A stretch of 43,877 nt of DNA from Caulobacteraceae bacterium (GTDB lineage: Bacteria > Pseudomonadota > Alphaproteobacteria > Caulobacterales > Caulobacteraceae), in contig PLSW01000091.1 in NCBI GenBank assembly GCA_003165275.1, forward strand, positions 7,237 through 51,113, written 5' to 3'. This document shows positions 16,255 to 24,287 of this stretch, in pieces. The notes under the pieces are model-generated. The model searched no databases and was not told the origin of the DNA. It saw nothing but the letters and a program-made list of their open reading frames with translations. The first letter of the stretch is position 1; the number at the start of each line of letters is the position of its first letter. The position numbers were made by a program, and so were the translations under genes.

Positions 16255-17499
16255 ATGTATATCCGCGTTACTTCGCCCGGCGTGCTGGCGGCGATCACGC
16301 TCGCCGCGGCGTCAATCGTCGTGGGCCCCGCGGCCGCGGCCGCGCCGGCCCCCGCCTATTATGTGTCGCCGACCGGCGCTGACACGAACAACGGCCTGTC
16401 CTCCGCCAAGCCGTTCCGGACCCTCGAATGGGCCCAGTACACCATGCGAAAATCGTCGATCAAGACGGTCTATCTGATGGGCGGACTCTATGCGCGATCG
16501 GGCATTTTGTGGCTCGCCGCGCCTGACGCCGGGCAGAGCTGGCTGGCGTTTCCCGGCCAGACCCCGGTGCTGGATGGCGGCGCCAGAGTCCTTCAAGCGA
16601 TCAATGTTGGCGCTGGCGCCAACAACGTTACGATCCGCTGGCTGACCATCCAAAACTACGCCGCGACCGGCGTGTTCACCCAGAACGTCGCCAATGTCGT
16701 TATCGACAGCAATACGATCAAAAATATCTACAGCACCGGCTGGAACCAGGGGGGAATCGTCCTGCTGAATTCCTTTGTGAACGGCCGGGTCACCCACAAC
16801 CTAGTCATGAATTCGCAATACGCGGGGATATTGGCCGGAAATTCCGCCGGCGACCGCATCACCAACCTGTTGATCGACAGTAACGCCGTGTTCAACACCT
16901 GCACCGCGGTTGTGGACTGCGGCGCGATTTATGCCGACGACCGCGGCCACGCCAGTACCGGCATCGTGATCAACCACAATGTCATCGGCAAGTACGGCAG
17001 CGCCAGGACGCAGGCCACCGCCATCTATCTCGGCCAGTTGCTGTCCAATGCCATGATCACCAACAACATCGTCTACGGCGCCGGGAACCTCGCCGTCATG
17101 ATCCTCGGTGGCGATCACAACATATTCAGCAACAATATCTTCGATATAAGCTTGTCGACCTCGTTGGGGAAATATTCCAACCTGGCCAACAGTAATTATA
17201 CGATGAATGGGAACGCATTCACCTGTAATATCGTCTATTCGTCGGCCGCTTCGCCTATCTCGTTGTGGGCGATGGACGGCGGCGAGGCGGCGCCCGCTGT
17301 CTCCCACAACCTGTACTGGAAGACCACCGGCGCCTTGCCCAACCTCGGCGCGATCGTTGATGGGTCGCCCACCGTGGCCAATCCCAACTTCGTCAATCCA
17401 GGCGCGGCGAACTACGCCTTTTCTGGCGGTTCGGCGCCGAACTTCTGCGCCTTCAAGCCGATCAACACGAGCGCCGTCGGCCCGCTGCCGAACAACTGA
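16255..17499 (+). CDS. Exported right-handed parallel beta-helix protein
   Basis: A 414-residue protein with a signal peptide ('ITLAAASIVVGPAAAAA', residues 13-30). It opens with 'YYVSPTGADTNNGLSSAKPF', the entry motif of pectate-lyase-like and PL6/PL9-type beta-helix proteins. Many parallel beta-helix turns follow, marked by 'NNVTIRWLTIQNYAATGV', 'ANVVIDSNTIKNI', 'TNLLIDSNAVFNT' and 'NAMITNNIVYGAGNLAV'. Asn stacks are clear. The fold is shared by polysaccharide lyases, glycosidases and adhesins; I see no residue set that settles catalysis. Base composition is lower in GC than the neighbours, suggesting transfer or relaxed codon choice. It is divergent from the secretin and 12 bases from the convergent carboxylesterase. 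Confidence 0.85.
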   Translation: MYIRVTSPGVLAAITLAAASIVVGPAAAAAPAPAYYVSPTGADTNNGLSSAKPFRTLEWAQYTMRKSSIKTVYLMGGLYARSGILWLAAPDAGQSWLAFPGQTPVLDGGARVLQAINVGAGANNVTIRWLTIQNYAATGVFTQNVANVVIDSNTIKNIYSTGWNQGGIVLLNSFVNGRVTHNLVMNSQYAGILAGNSAGDRITNLLIDSNAVFNTCTAVVDCGAIYADDRGHASTGIVINHNVIGKYGSARTQATAIYLGQLLSNAMITNNIVYGAGNLAVMILGGDHNIFSNNIFDISLSTSLGKYSNLANSNYTMNGNAFTCNIVYSSAASPISLWAMDGGEAAPAVSHNLYWKTTGALPNLGAIVDGSPTVANPNFVNPGAANYAFSGGSAPNFCAFKPINTSAVGPLPNN

Positions 17500-17511
17500 G
17501 CGTAACGGGCC

Positions 17512-19086
17512 CTAGCGGCCGCCCAGGACGGCGGCTTGCGTGGCCTGGACAACGTCCAGCTGCGGCGTGCGAAAATGGGTTCGCACGCCGGTGGAGAGAC
17601 CGAACTCCATGAGCTGGTCCGCAGCCCGCGAATAGGCCGGCCAGGGCGGCGCTGCCGCGCAGGCGGGAACGCCGCGCTTGGCGAAGGCGACCCAGCACGA
17701 ATGCACCACCCGGGCCATCGCCCGATCCTCGTCGGTGATCTCGGCGGAATAGTTCGGCACCAGGCCCTGGGTGTCGAACACGTAGGGAATCTCGGACGCG
17801 TGATTGGCCCCGGGGATCCGGCCGCGGCGGACGACCCGCACGTAGGAGAAATAGTACAGCCAGGATCGCGGCCGGTTCGACGCCTTGCCCGCGATCCATC
17901 GCGCAGGGGCGCCCATGACCGAGTCGGTGAAGACGGCTTGGTCTCTCGGCGAGGGAGAGCCGTTCGGCGGGTAGCCCGCGTAAGCGACAGCCAATCCGTT
18001 CGGAAGATTGAACAGGTCGGAACTGGTCATCAGCGACGCTTCATAGCTATTCGACCCAATCAGCAGCGGGACGCGCGCGGCGTGGCCGCGGGCGAAGGCT
18101 TGGGTTGTACTTTCCGCTAGCAACCTCCCGTCGATCACCGGTTCGATCCGCGCCCTGGGCCCCAAATCTACTCGCCCTCCGACGCGTACCAGCGCCTCGA
18201 CCGGGAGGGCGCGCAGCTGATCGAGAGTCGCGTCGTCCGGTAGACCCAGTTGGACCGCCGTTGATCGCCCCGCAGCCTCGGCCCCATCGAGCGTAACCGG
18301 CGCCGACCAGCCGCCGCCGGACTCCACCGCCGCCTTCTGGAACAGCCCCCGGGCGCTGGGCGCGGCCATCAGGGTGAGGACGTCGGCGCCCCCCGCCGAC
18401 TCCCCGAAAACGGTCACGTTGTTCGCATCGCCTCCGAAGGCGGCGATATTGCGCCTGACCCACTTGAGCGCCGCGATCTGGTCCATGATCCCGTAGGAGA
18501 CGAGTGGTTCGTGAGGGCCGGCCGCGCGGGTGAGGGCGGGGTGGGCGAAGAAGCCCAGGGCGCCGATCCGGTAGCCGACCTCGACCACGATCACCCCGTC
18601 GCGGGCGAAGGCGCGGCCGTCGGTCGAGGGCAGGGAATTGGCGCCGGCGGTGTTGCCGCCGCCATAGATCCACACCATGACCGGCGCCTTCCGGGGAAAA
18701 ACGCCCGCCGGGAAGGGCGCAAATATGTTGAGGCTGAGGCAGTCTTCGCTGGTGGGGCCGACGTAGCCGCCGGCGTTCGGCCGGCCGTCGGCGTTGATCG
18801 TCTGCGGGCAGGCCGGACCGTAGGCCGTGGCGTCGCGCATCCCGGTCCAGGACTTGGCCGGGTGCGGCGGCGCCCAGCGCAGGGCGCCGAGCGGCGGGGC
18901 GGCGAAGGGCACGTTCTTGTAGATGGCGACGGTTCCAAGCACCTCTCCCGCCAGGCGGCCGGTCTCCACCTCGGCAATCGCCTGGGTGGGGGGATCGGCG
19001 GCTGCGCGGGTAGCCGCGGCGGCGAACACGGTGCTCGCCGCCAGCAGGGCCGCCAAGACGGCGCGGGTCGTGGAAGGTCGCGCCAT
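17512..19086 (-). CDS. Secreted type B carboxylesterase, second copy
   Basis: A 524-residue protein with a signal peptide (hydrophobic residues 9-29, Ala-rich, cleaved near 'RAAA'). It has 'SEDCLSLNIFAPFP', oxyanion segment 'VMVWIYGGGNTAGANS' and nucleophile elbow 'FGESAGG' with the serine at about residue 230. The acid is probably in 'IGSNSYEA', and the histidine in 'ANHASEIPYVF'. It is a distant paralogue of the esterase at 1465-3045; the two share order and length but differ in the elbow (GESAG here, GQSAG there). Substrate unknown. It is a monocistronic gene, with tRNA-Leu starting 182 bases upstream on the other strand. Confidence 0.9.
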   Translation of the reverse strand: MARPSTTRAVLAALLAASTVFAAAATRAAADPPTQAIAEVETGRLAGEVLGTVAIYKNVPFAAPPLGALRWAPPHPAKSWTGMRDATAYGPACPQTINADGRPNAGGYVGPTSEDCLSLNIFAPFPAGVFPRKAPVMVWIYGGGNTAGANSLPSTDGRAFARDGVIVVEVGYRIGALGFFAHPALTRAAGPHEPLVSYGIMDQIAALKWVRRNIAAFGGDANNVTVFGESAGGADVLTLMAAPSARGLFQKAAVESGGGWSAPVTLDGAEAAGRSTAVQLGLPDDATLDQLRALPVEALVRVGGRVDLGPRARIEPVIDGRLLAESTTQAFARGHAARVPLLIGSNSYEASLMTSSDLFNLPNGLAVAYAGYPPNGSPSPRDQAVFTDSVMGAPARWIAGKASNRPRSWLYYFSYVRVVRRGRIPGANHASEIPYVFDTQGLVPNYSAEITDEDRAMARVVHSCWVAFAKRGVPACAAAPPWPAYSRAADQLMEFGLSTGVRTHFRTPQLDVVQATQAAVLGGR

Positions 19087-19268
19087 TTCGGTTCGGTGCT
19101 CCGGGCCGGGTTCGAGGCGTGGGCCGGAGCAGACTTCCAGCGGGGCCTTGGGTCAAGAGGGCGTCGGCACGGCTTGGTACTGATCGAATTCGTCGCGCCG
19201 CGGCCCCGCGGGTCATGCGCCCTTCACAAACCCCCTGGCGTTTGCTACCCCCCGCGCCTCACCACGTC

Positions 19269-19353
19269 GCGGTCGTGGCGGAATTGGTAGACGCGCAGCG
19301 TTGAGGTCGCTGTGGGGCAACCCGTGGAAGTTCGAGTCTTCTCGACCGCACCA
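19269..19353 (+). tRNA. tRNA-Leu (anticodon GAG)
   Basis: The acceptor stem GCGGTCG (19269-19275) pairs with CGACCGC (19343-19349). The anticodon stem CAGCG/CGCTG encloses the loop TTGAGGT, giving anticodon GAG, which reads CUC and CUU leucine codons. A long variable arm (GGG-CAA-CCC) confirms the class II leucine type, the T-loop is TTCGAGT, and CCA is encoded at 19351-19353. Confidence 0.95.
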
Positions 19354-19401
19354 GTGAAATAGGACCAACAGCGCCGAGGCGGAACGAACGGGGAGCAAGG
19401 C

Positions 19402-20826
19402 ATGACCCGAGACACCGACGGCCTTGCGGCCGCGTCTCTCGATTCCGCCGAGGACCTCGAAGATCTGGCCCTGCGCGACGACTACGCCCTCAATCCGGCG
19501 TTCGTCGAAATGGTGGTCGACGCCGCCGACCAGGGCAATGCGGCGCGCCTGCGCGAGCTGATCGCGGCCCTGCATCCGGCCGACATCGCCGACCTGATGG
19601 GGTTCCTGTCGTCCGACTACCGCGAGGCGCTGATTCCGCTGATCGCGCCGGAGGATCTGGCCGACGTGCTGGCCGAGCTGGACGGGGCCTTGCGCGAAGA
19701 GGTGCTTGAGCTCGTCGCCCCCGCGGTCCTCGCCCTGGCGATCGGCGAGCTGGAATCGGACGACGCCGCGGACGTCGTCGACGACCTCGGCGCCGGCAAG
19801 CGCGGCCAGGTGCTGGCGGCCATGTCCGACGCCGACCGCGCGGGGATCGAATCCTCCCTGTCCTACGGGGATGAAACCGCCGGCCGCCTGATGCAACGGG
19901 AGGTCTTCGCCGCCCCGCAGTTCTGGACCGTCGGCCAAGCCATCGACCACATCCGCGCGGCGGGGGACGAGGCGCCGGAACTGTTCTTCGACATCTATGT
20001 GGTCGACCCGTCCAACAAGCCCGTGGGCGCCGCCCCGGTGAGCCTTCTGCTGCGCAGCGGGCGAGAGGCCCTGCTGTCGCGGATCATGGAGCCGGTCACC
20101 GAAATCCCGGTCGATCTCGACCAGGAGGAGGTCGCCTACATCTTCGACAAGTACCACCTGATCAGCGCGCCGGTGGTCGACCTGGGCGGGCGGCTGGTGG
20201 GGCAGATCACCGTCGATGACATCGTGCATGTCATCCAGGAAGAAAGCGCCGAGGACATGCTGGCCCTGGCCGGGGTGTCCGACGCGGGTCGTGGGGCCAC
20301 GGTGTTCGGCATCGCGCGGTCACGCTTCTGGTGGCTGTTGATCAACCTGGCCACGGCCATTCTCGCCTCCAGCGTGATCGCCATCTTCCAGGGCTCGATC
20401 GGCAAGCTGGTGGCCCTGGCGGTGCTCAACCCGATCGCGGCCTCCATGGGCGGCAACGCCGGCACCCAGACCCTCACCGTCGCCGTCCGCGCCCTGGCCA
20501 CCAAGGAGCTGAACGCGGCCAATGTCTGGCCGACGATCTGGCGGGAGATCGCCGTCGGCGTGCTCAACGGCCTGGCCTTCGCCCTGGTGATGTTCGTGGT
20601 CACCCTGCTTTGGTTCCACCAGCCGATGATGGCGATGGTCACGGCTATGGCGATGATTGTCAGCCTGCTGGCCGCCGCCATCGCCGGCATCCTGTTGCCG
20701 CTGGGCCTGGACGCCCTGGGCTTCGATCCGGCCGCCTCGTCGGTGGTGTTCCTGACCACCGTCACCGACTGCGTCGGCTTCTTCAGTTTTCTGGGACTTG
20801 CGACATTAATCCTCTTGCACAAGTGA
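19402..20826 (+). CDS. mgtE: Magnesium transporter MgtE
   Basis: A 474-residue MgtE, a Mg2+-gated magnesium channel of the inner membrane. Domains in order: N-terminal superhelical MgtE_N (about residues 40-140, 'LHPADIADLMGFL' and 'DDAADVVDDLGAGKRGQVL'), two CBS domains (about 150-275, 'GRLMQREVFAAP', 'IMEPVTEIPVDLDQEEVAYI', 'LVGQITVDDIVHVIQEE'), then five membrane helices from about 305. The pore signatures 'NPIAASMGGNAGTQTLTVAV' and 'LTTVTDCVGFFSFLGLATL' are complete. The gene starts 48 bases after tRNA-Leu. Confidence 0.95.
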   Translation: MTRDTDGLAAASLDSAEDLEDLALRDDYALNPAFVEMVVDAADQGNAARLRELIAALHPADIADLMGFLSSDYREALIPLIAPEDLADVLAELDGALREEVLELVAPAVLALAIGELESDDAADVVDDLGAGKRGQVLAAMSDADRAGIESSLSYGDETAGRLMQREVFAAPQFWTVGQAIDHIRAAGDEAPELFFDIYVVDPSNKPVGAAPVSLLLRSGREALLSRIMEPVTEIPVDLDQEEVAYIFDKYHLISAPVVDLGGRLVGQITVDDIVHVIQEESAEDMLALAGVSDAGRGATVFGIARSRFWWLLINLATAILASSVIAIFQGSIGKLVALAVLNPIAASMGGNAGTQTLTVAVRALATKELNAANVWPTIWREIAVGVLNGLAFALVMFVVTLLWFHQPMMAMVTAMAMIVSLLAAAIAGILLPLGLDALGFDPAASSVVFLTTVTDCVGFFSFLGLATLILLHK

Positions 20827-20835
20827 CCGGTTAAC

Positions 20836-20850
20836 AGGCCCCTATCTTGC
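20836..20850 (+). promoter_or_regulatory. Candidate sigma-54 promoter of spmX
   Basis: AGGCCC-N5-TTGC: the -24 GG (20837-20838) and -12 GC (20849-20850) are separated by exactly 10 bases as RpoN promoters require, with the -12 TTGC perfect and four of six -24 positions matching TGGCAC. Predicted start is about 20862, giving a 40-base leader before the spmX ATG. In Caulobacter crescentus spmX is known to need the sigma-54 activator TacA, so the position fits. Confidence 0.65.
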
Positions 20851-20902
20851 CCAGTGAGGGGCGGACGCACCGGCGTCTGTCTCAGATTGGGTCAAGCGTT
20901 CG

Positions 20903-22288
20903 ATGAATCCGCGTCATAAGATCTCCCCGGCAGGGATCGAGCTGATCAAGAGTTTCGAGGGCTATCGGCGCCGGGCGGCGCAGTTGGCCGACGGACGCTG
21001 GACCATCGGCTACGGACACACCAAATCCGCCCGCGAAGGCGCGGAGGTGTCCGAGGCCGACGCCACGGCGCTGCTGCTCTACGACCTGATGGCGGTGACC
21101 AGCGCCGTCAATGACCTGACCTTCACCCCCCTGACCCAGAACCAGTTCGACGCCCTGGTCAGCTTTGCCTTCAACGTCGGGGTGGAGACCTTCCGCAAGT
21201 CGACCGTCCTGCGGCGGGTGAACGAAGGCGCGATGCTGCAAGCCGCCTGCTCGTTCGAGATGTGGCGCAAGGCCGAGTTCGAGGGTGAGCGAATCGTCGT
21301 CGATGCGCTCGTGCGGCGTCGGGCCGCCGAGAAGGCGCTGTTCCTGACCCCCACCGACGGCTGGGTGGCGGCGCCGTCGCCGGTGCTGCGTCCGCGCCTG
21401 GACTATGACGTCTGCGGCTCCGTGCCCAAGATCCGTCCCGCGGAGCTGACCACGACCCTCGACGGCGAGACGGCGGTGCTCGTCCGCGAGGACGAGCCTG
21501 AAACGGCGCCCGCCGCGCCTGCGCCGCCGGAGATCGCCGCCTATGACCTGCCGATCGCCGACGCGGCGTCGGTCGCGCCGGCTCCGGCGCCTGTCCCCGT
21601 CGAGCCCGCCGTCGTTGAGCCCCTTCCGGTCGCCGAGCCCGCGCCGTCGCCCGCGCCCATAGTCGTCGATCTGATCCAAGCCGAGCCGGTTGCGCCCGCG
21701 CTCGCCGCCGTCGCCCCGCTGGCCGCGTCGGCTCTGTTGGTGACGCCCCCTCCCGTCTTCACCGACGTGCGCTCCGACTTCGATCTTCCGTCGCCTCCGG
21801 CCCAGGACGCCTTCCCCGGGGCGGCGGCCAACGAGTCGTTCGCCGCCAGCGTGGCTCCGGCCCCGGCCGCCCAGGAGCCCGAGCCGGAACTGTTCGAGCG
21901 GCCCTCGCCGCCCGCGCCCTGGCCCGGCTATCAGGCGGTGGAGGTGGAGCCCGAGCCGTTCGAGGCCGCGCCGGTCGCCATGGCGGCGAGCGCCGATCTC
22001 TTCGATCGTCCGATCTACCCGGCGCAGACCTTTGAGACCGCCGAGGCGGAAGAGGCCGCGCCCGAGGAGGTCCAGCCGCTGCAGTTCAAACAGCTGCCCC
22101 TGGTGGTGCTTTTGCTGGTCGGTCTCGCCCTTTTCGCCGGCGCGATGTTCTGGGGATCGCACGCCCGGCCGACGGGAGGGCTGTTCTCGTCGGTGAACGT
22201 CGGCGTGGCTTTCGGCCTCGTCGGGATCCTGTGCGCGGTGAGCGCCGGCTACACCCTTTTGAAAAGGCTCGGCGAGCGGGAGGAATAG
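20903..22288 (+). CDS. spmX: Stalked-pole muramidase-like scaffold SpmX
   Basis: A 461-residue protein with the SpmX architecture. Residues 1-150 are a GH24 (phage lysozyme-type) domain, 'IKSFEGYRRRAAQLADGRWT' followed by 'IGYGHT'. Residues about 170-390 are Pro/Ala/Glu-rich and disordered. Two C-terminal membrane helices lie at about 399-418 and 432-453. In Caulobacter SpmX localises to the stalked pole and recruits and activates the kinase DivJ. The lysozyme Glu (E19) and Thr (T34, spacing 15 as in T4 lysozyme) are kept, but the position of the catalytic Asp is Leu28. This agrees with reports that SpmX is a co-opted, weakened phage lysin. A bacteriophage endolysin is rejected because of the long middle and C-terminal membrane helices. 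Confidence 0.93.
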   Translation: MNPRHKISPAGIELIKSFEGYRRRAAQLADGRWTIGYGHTKSAREGAEVSEADATALLLYDLMAVTSAVNDLTFTPLTQNQFDALVSFAFNVGVETFRKSTVLRRVNEGAMLQAACSFEMWRKAEFEGERIVVDALVRRRAAEKALFLTPTDGWVAAPSPVLRPRLDYDVCGSVPKIRPAELTTTLDGETAVLVREDEPETAPAAPAPPEIAAYDLPIADAASVAPAPAPVPVEPAVVEPLPVAEPAPSPAPIVVDLIQAEPVAPALAAVAPLAASALLVTPPPVFTDVRSDFDLPSPPAQDAFPGAAANESFAASVAPAPAAQEPEPELFERPSPPAPWPGYQAVEVEPEPFEAAPVAMAASADLFDRPIYPAQTFETAEAEEAAPEEVQPLQFKQLPLVVLLLVGLALFAGAMFWGSHARPTGGLFSSVNVGVAFGLVGILCAVSAGYTLLKRLGEREE

Positions 22289-22342
22289 GGCGAATCAACG
22301 GGGGCCTCCCGCCGCCGGAGGGGCCGTGGTAAGCGAGGGTCC

Positions 22343-23512
22343 ATGATCCCCAACCACGGCCCCTCACTCGACTTCGACCTCGGCGAAACCGCCGACGCCA
22401 TCCGCGAAACCACCGCCCGGTTCGCCGCCGATCGCATCGCGCCCCTCGCGGCGGAGATCGATCGCACCAACGATTTCCCCAGACAGCTTTGGCCGCAGAT
22501 GGGCGAGCTTGGCCTGCACGGGGTCACCGTCGAGGAGGAATTCGGCGGCCTGGGCCTCGGCTATCTCGAACATGTGGTGGCGATGGAGGAGGTCTCGCGG
22601 GCCTCGGCGTCGGTGGGCCTGTCCTACGGCGCCCACTCCAACCTCTGCGTGAACCAGATCCGTCGTTGGGGAACGCCGGAACAGAAGCGGCGCTATCTGC
22701 CGGGGCTCATCAGCGGCGAACACGTGGGCGCCCTGGCGATGAGCGAGGCCGGTTCCGGCTCGGACGTGATCTCGATGCAGCTGCGCGCCGAACGGCGCGG
22801 CGACCGCTTCGTGCTCAACGGCACGAAATTCTGGATCACCAACGCGCCGCACGCCGACACCCTGGTGGTCTACGCCAAGACCGATCCGGAGGGCGCCAGC
22901 CGCGGCGTCACCGCCTTTCTGATTGAGAAGGACTTCGCCGGCTATCGCTGCGCCCAGAAGCTGGACAAGCTGGGCATGCGCGGGTCGGACACCGGCGAAC
23001 TGGTCTTCGAGGACTGCGAGGTCCCGGAGGAAAACATCATGGGGCCCGAGAACGGCGGCGCTGGGGTGCTGATGAGCGGCCTCGACTATGAGCGCGCCGT
23101 CCTCGCCGCCGGCCCGCTCGGCATCATGCAGGCCTGCCTGGACGCGGTGCTGCCCTATGTGCGTGAACGCAAGCAGTTCGGAAAGCCGATCGGATCCTTC
23201 CAGCTGATGCAGGGCAAGGTCGCCGACATGTATGTCGCGCTCAATTCAGCCCGGGCCTATGTCTACGCCGTCGCCAAGGCCTGCGACGCGGGCCGCACGA
23301 CCCGCTTCGACGCCGCGGGCGCCATCCTGCTGGCGTCGGAAAACGCGGTGAAATGCGCCCTGGAGGCCATCCAGGCCCTAGGCGGCGCCGGCTACACCAA
23401 GGACTATCCGGTGGAGCGGCTGCTGCGGGACGCCAAGCTTTATGACATCGGCGCCGGCACCAACGAGATCCGCCGCTTCCTCATCGGCCGGGAGTTGGTC
23501 GGCGCGGGCTGA
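22343..23512 (+). CDS. ivd: Isovaleryl-CoA dehydrogenase
   Basis: A 389-residue acyl-CoA dehydrogenase that oxidises isovaleryl-CoA to 3-methylcrotonyl-CoA in leucine breakdown, passing electrons to ETF. The FAD- and substrate-binding signatures are '[20 protein letters not shown]' and '[19 protein letters not shown]'. The catalytic glutamate lies at about E250 in '[20 protein letters not shown]'; placement in this helix, not the 376-type position, is characteristic of isovaleryl-CoA dehydrogenases. '[17 protein letters not shown]' is also typical. Genes for methylcrotonyl-CoA carboxylase are not adjacent. The gene starts 54 bases after spmX, and the gap holds only a GC-rich partial hairpin. 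Confidence 0.92.
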   Translation: MIPNHGPSLDFDLGETADAIRETTARFAADRIAPLAAEIDRTNDFPRQLWPQMGELGLHGVTVEEEFGGLGLGYLEHVVAMEEVSRASASVGLSYGAHSNLCVNQIRRWGTPEQKRRYLPGLISGEHVGALAMSEAGSGSDVISMQLRAERRGDRFVLNGTKFWITNAPHADTLVVYAKTDPEGASRGVTAFLIEKDFAGYRCAQKLDKLGMRGSDTGELVFEDCEVPEENIMGPENGGAGVLMSGLDYERAVLAAGPLGIMQACLDAVLPYVRERKQFGKPIGSFQLMQGKVADMYVALNSARAYVYAVAKACDAGRTTRFDAAGAILLASENAVKCALEAIQALGGAGYTKDYPVERLLRDAKLYDIGAGTNEIRRFLIGRELVGAG

Positions 23513-23611
23513 GACCTTCACGAAGAGGTGTATGGCGACGGCGCCACAGTGCTGTCGAAAATTGACTATATTCGCTGCGTCGGTAAGCGCCGACGGGGAG
23601 GCGAGGGGGTC

Positions 23612-24052
23612 ATGATCGCAGCGGAGCGGTGGACATCGGTCATGCGCGGCGTCACGGCGCTGGCGGGCGGCTTGATCGCGCTCGCCCTGGCCGCCTGCGC
23701 CAGCAGCCCGCCCGGGCAATGCGCCGCGCCGGGCCAGCATCCGACCGCGGAACTGGTGTTCGGCCGGGTGTCGGAAGGGGTTCCCAGCGTCAGCGAGGCC
23801 CAGTTCGCCAAGTTCCTGCAACAGGAGGTCAGCCGCCGGTTTCCGGACGGCCTGACCGTGGTCGACGCCCAGGGCCGCTGGGTCCCGCCGGCGGGGGGCG
23901 CGATCCAAGGCCCGTCGAAGACAGTGATGATCGTTCTGCGCGGCGGCGCCGACGACCAGGAAAAGCTGGAGGCGGTGCGCGCGGCCTATAGCCAGCGCTT
24001 CCATCAGCCCTCCGCCCTGATGCTCACCGATCAGACCTGTGTTTCGGTCTGA
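23612..24052 (+). CDS. DUF3574 family lipoprotein
   Basis: A 146-residue protein with a lipoprotein signal ending in 'IALALAACASS' (cysteine at about residue 28). The body matches DUF3574: 'AELVFGRVSEGVPSVSEAQF', 'FLQQEVSRRFPDGLTVVDAQ', 'RWVPPAGGAIQGPSKTVMIV' and 'AYSQRFHQPSALM'. Function unknown. I chose ATG 23612 because a purine-rich ribosome site (GAGGCGAGGGGG) precedes it; ATG 23642 is an alternative start. Its 3' end is convergent with the small minus-strand unit at 24075-24315. Confidence 0.82.
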   Translation: MIAAERWTSVMRGVTALAGGLIALALAACASSPPGQCAAPGQHPTAELVFGRVSEGVPSVSEAQFAKFLQQEVSRRFPDGLTVVDAQGRWVPPAGGAIQGPSKTVMIVLRGGADDQEKLEAVRAAYSQRFHQPSALMLTDQTCVSV

Positions 24053-24074
24053 CTTCGACGGCGGATGCAGGCCA

Positions 24075-24107
24075 AGAAAAAGGGCCGCCCCATCGCTGGG
24101 ACGGCCC
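24075..24107 (-). terminator. Rho-independent terminator on the minus strand
   Basis: Read on the minus strand: AGGGCCGTCCC, loop AGCGAT, GGGGCGGCCCT (one mismatch), hairpin 24081-24107, then TTTTTCTT (24080-24073). It ends the small minus-strand unit. It also lies 23 bases past the DUF3574 stop, but in the sense direction of that gene the hairpin lacks a T-run. Confidence 0.85.
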
Positions 24108-24128
24108 TCCATCGTCGGACCGCGGCCG

Positions 24129-24146
24129 GATCGGGCGAACCCGATC
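24129..24146 (-). ncRNA. Perfect 7-bp hairpin with UUCG-type loop in the small transcript
   Basis: On the minus strand GATCGGG-TTCG-CCCGATC: a perfect 7-base stem closed by a TTCG tetraloop, between the 22-codon frame and the terminator. TTCG loops are among the most stable in RNA. It supports the view that this is a structured small transcript. Confidence 0.6.
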
Positions 24147-24181
24147 ATGCGCGCGACCTTGCCATTAAGCGAAAATCGCTG

Positions 24182-24250
24182 TCAGGCGCGAACCTCGGTT
24201 TCAAGGCTCCAGGTCACGACTTGCGACCACGGTTGAAGACAATGAGACAC
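24182..24250 (-). CDS. 22-residue small protein, unrecognised
   Basis: A GTG-started frame (24250) of 22 codons ending in TGA (24184-24182). The peptide starts MSHCLQPWSQVVTW and ends in SLETEVRA; it has one Cys, one His, two Trp, and no obvious membrane segment. The ribosome site AGGAGG ends 7 bases before the GTG and is exceptional in strength. The unit has its own promoter and terminator and no downstream gene on the same strand, so it is not a leader peptide of a neighbouring operon. I do not recognise it. It could be a real micro-protein, or a small RNA in which the frame is incidental. It is too short for ordinary gene callers. Confidence 0.6.
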   Translation of the reverse strand: MSHCLQPWSQVVTWSLETEVRA

Positions 24251-24267
24251 TGGATCACCTCCTTTCA
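24251..24267 (-). promoter_or_regulatory. Ribosome-binding region complementary to about 17 nt of the 16S rRNA 3' end
   Basis: Minus-strand GAAAGGAGGTGATCCAG, covering roughly 24267-24250, is the reverse complement of CTGGATCACCTCCTTTC, the 3'-terminal sequence of alphaproteobacterial 16S rRNA. Normal ribosome sites use 4 to 6 of these bases. A small palindrome CTGTT-C-AACAG lies just upstream on the transcript (about 24269-24279). Confidence 0.75.
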
Positions 24268-24287
24268 GCTGTTGAACAGGGACTCAG

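Noticed and set aside
20903-21350. Prophage endolysin
   Set aside because: The lysozyme domain is followed by a long Pro/Ala-rich part and two C-terminal membrane helices, no holin or phage genes adjoin, and the whole matches SpmX.
24075-24107. Terminator of the DUF3574 gene on the plus strand
   Set aside because: In that direction the hairpin is preceded by the A-run and followed by no T-run; the T-run is only on the minus-strand side.
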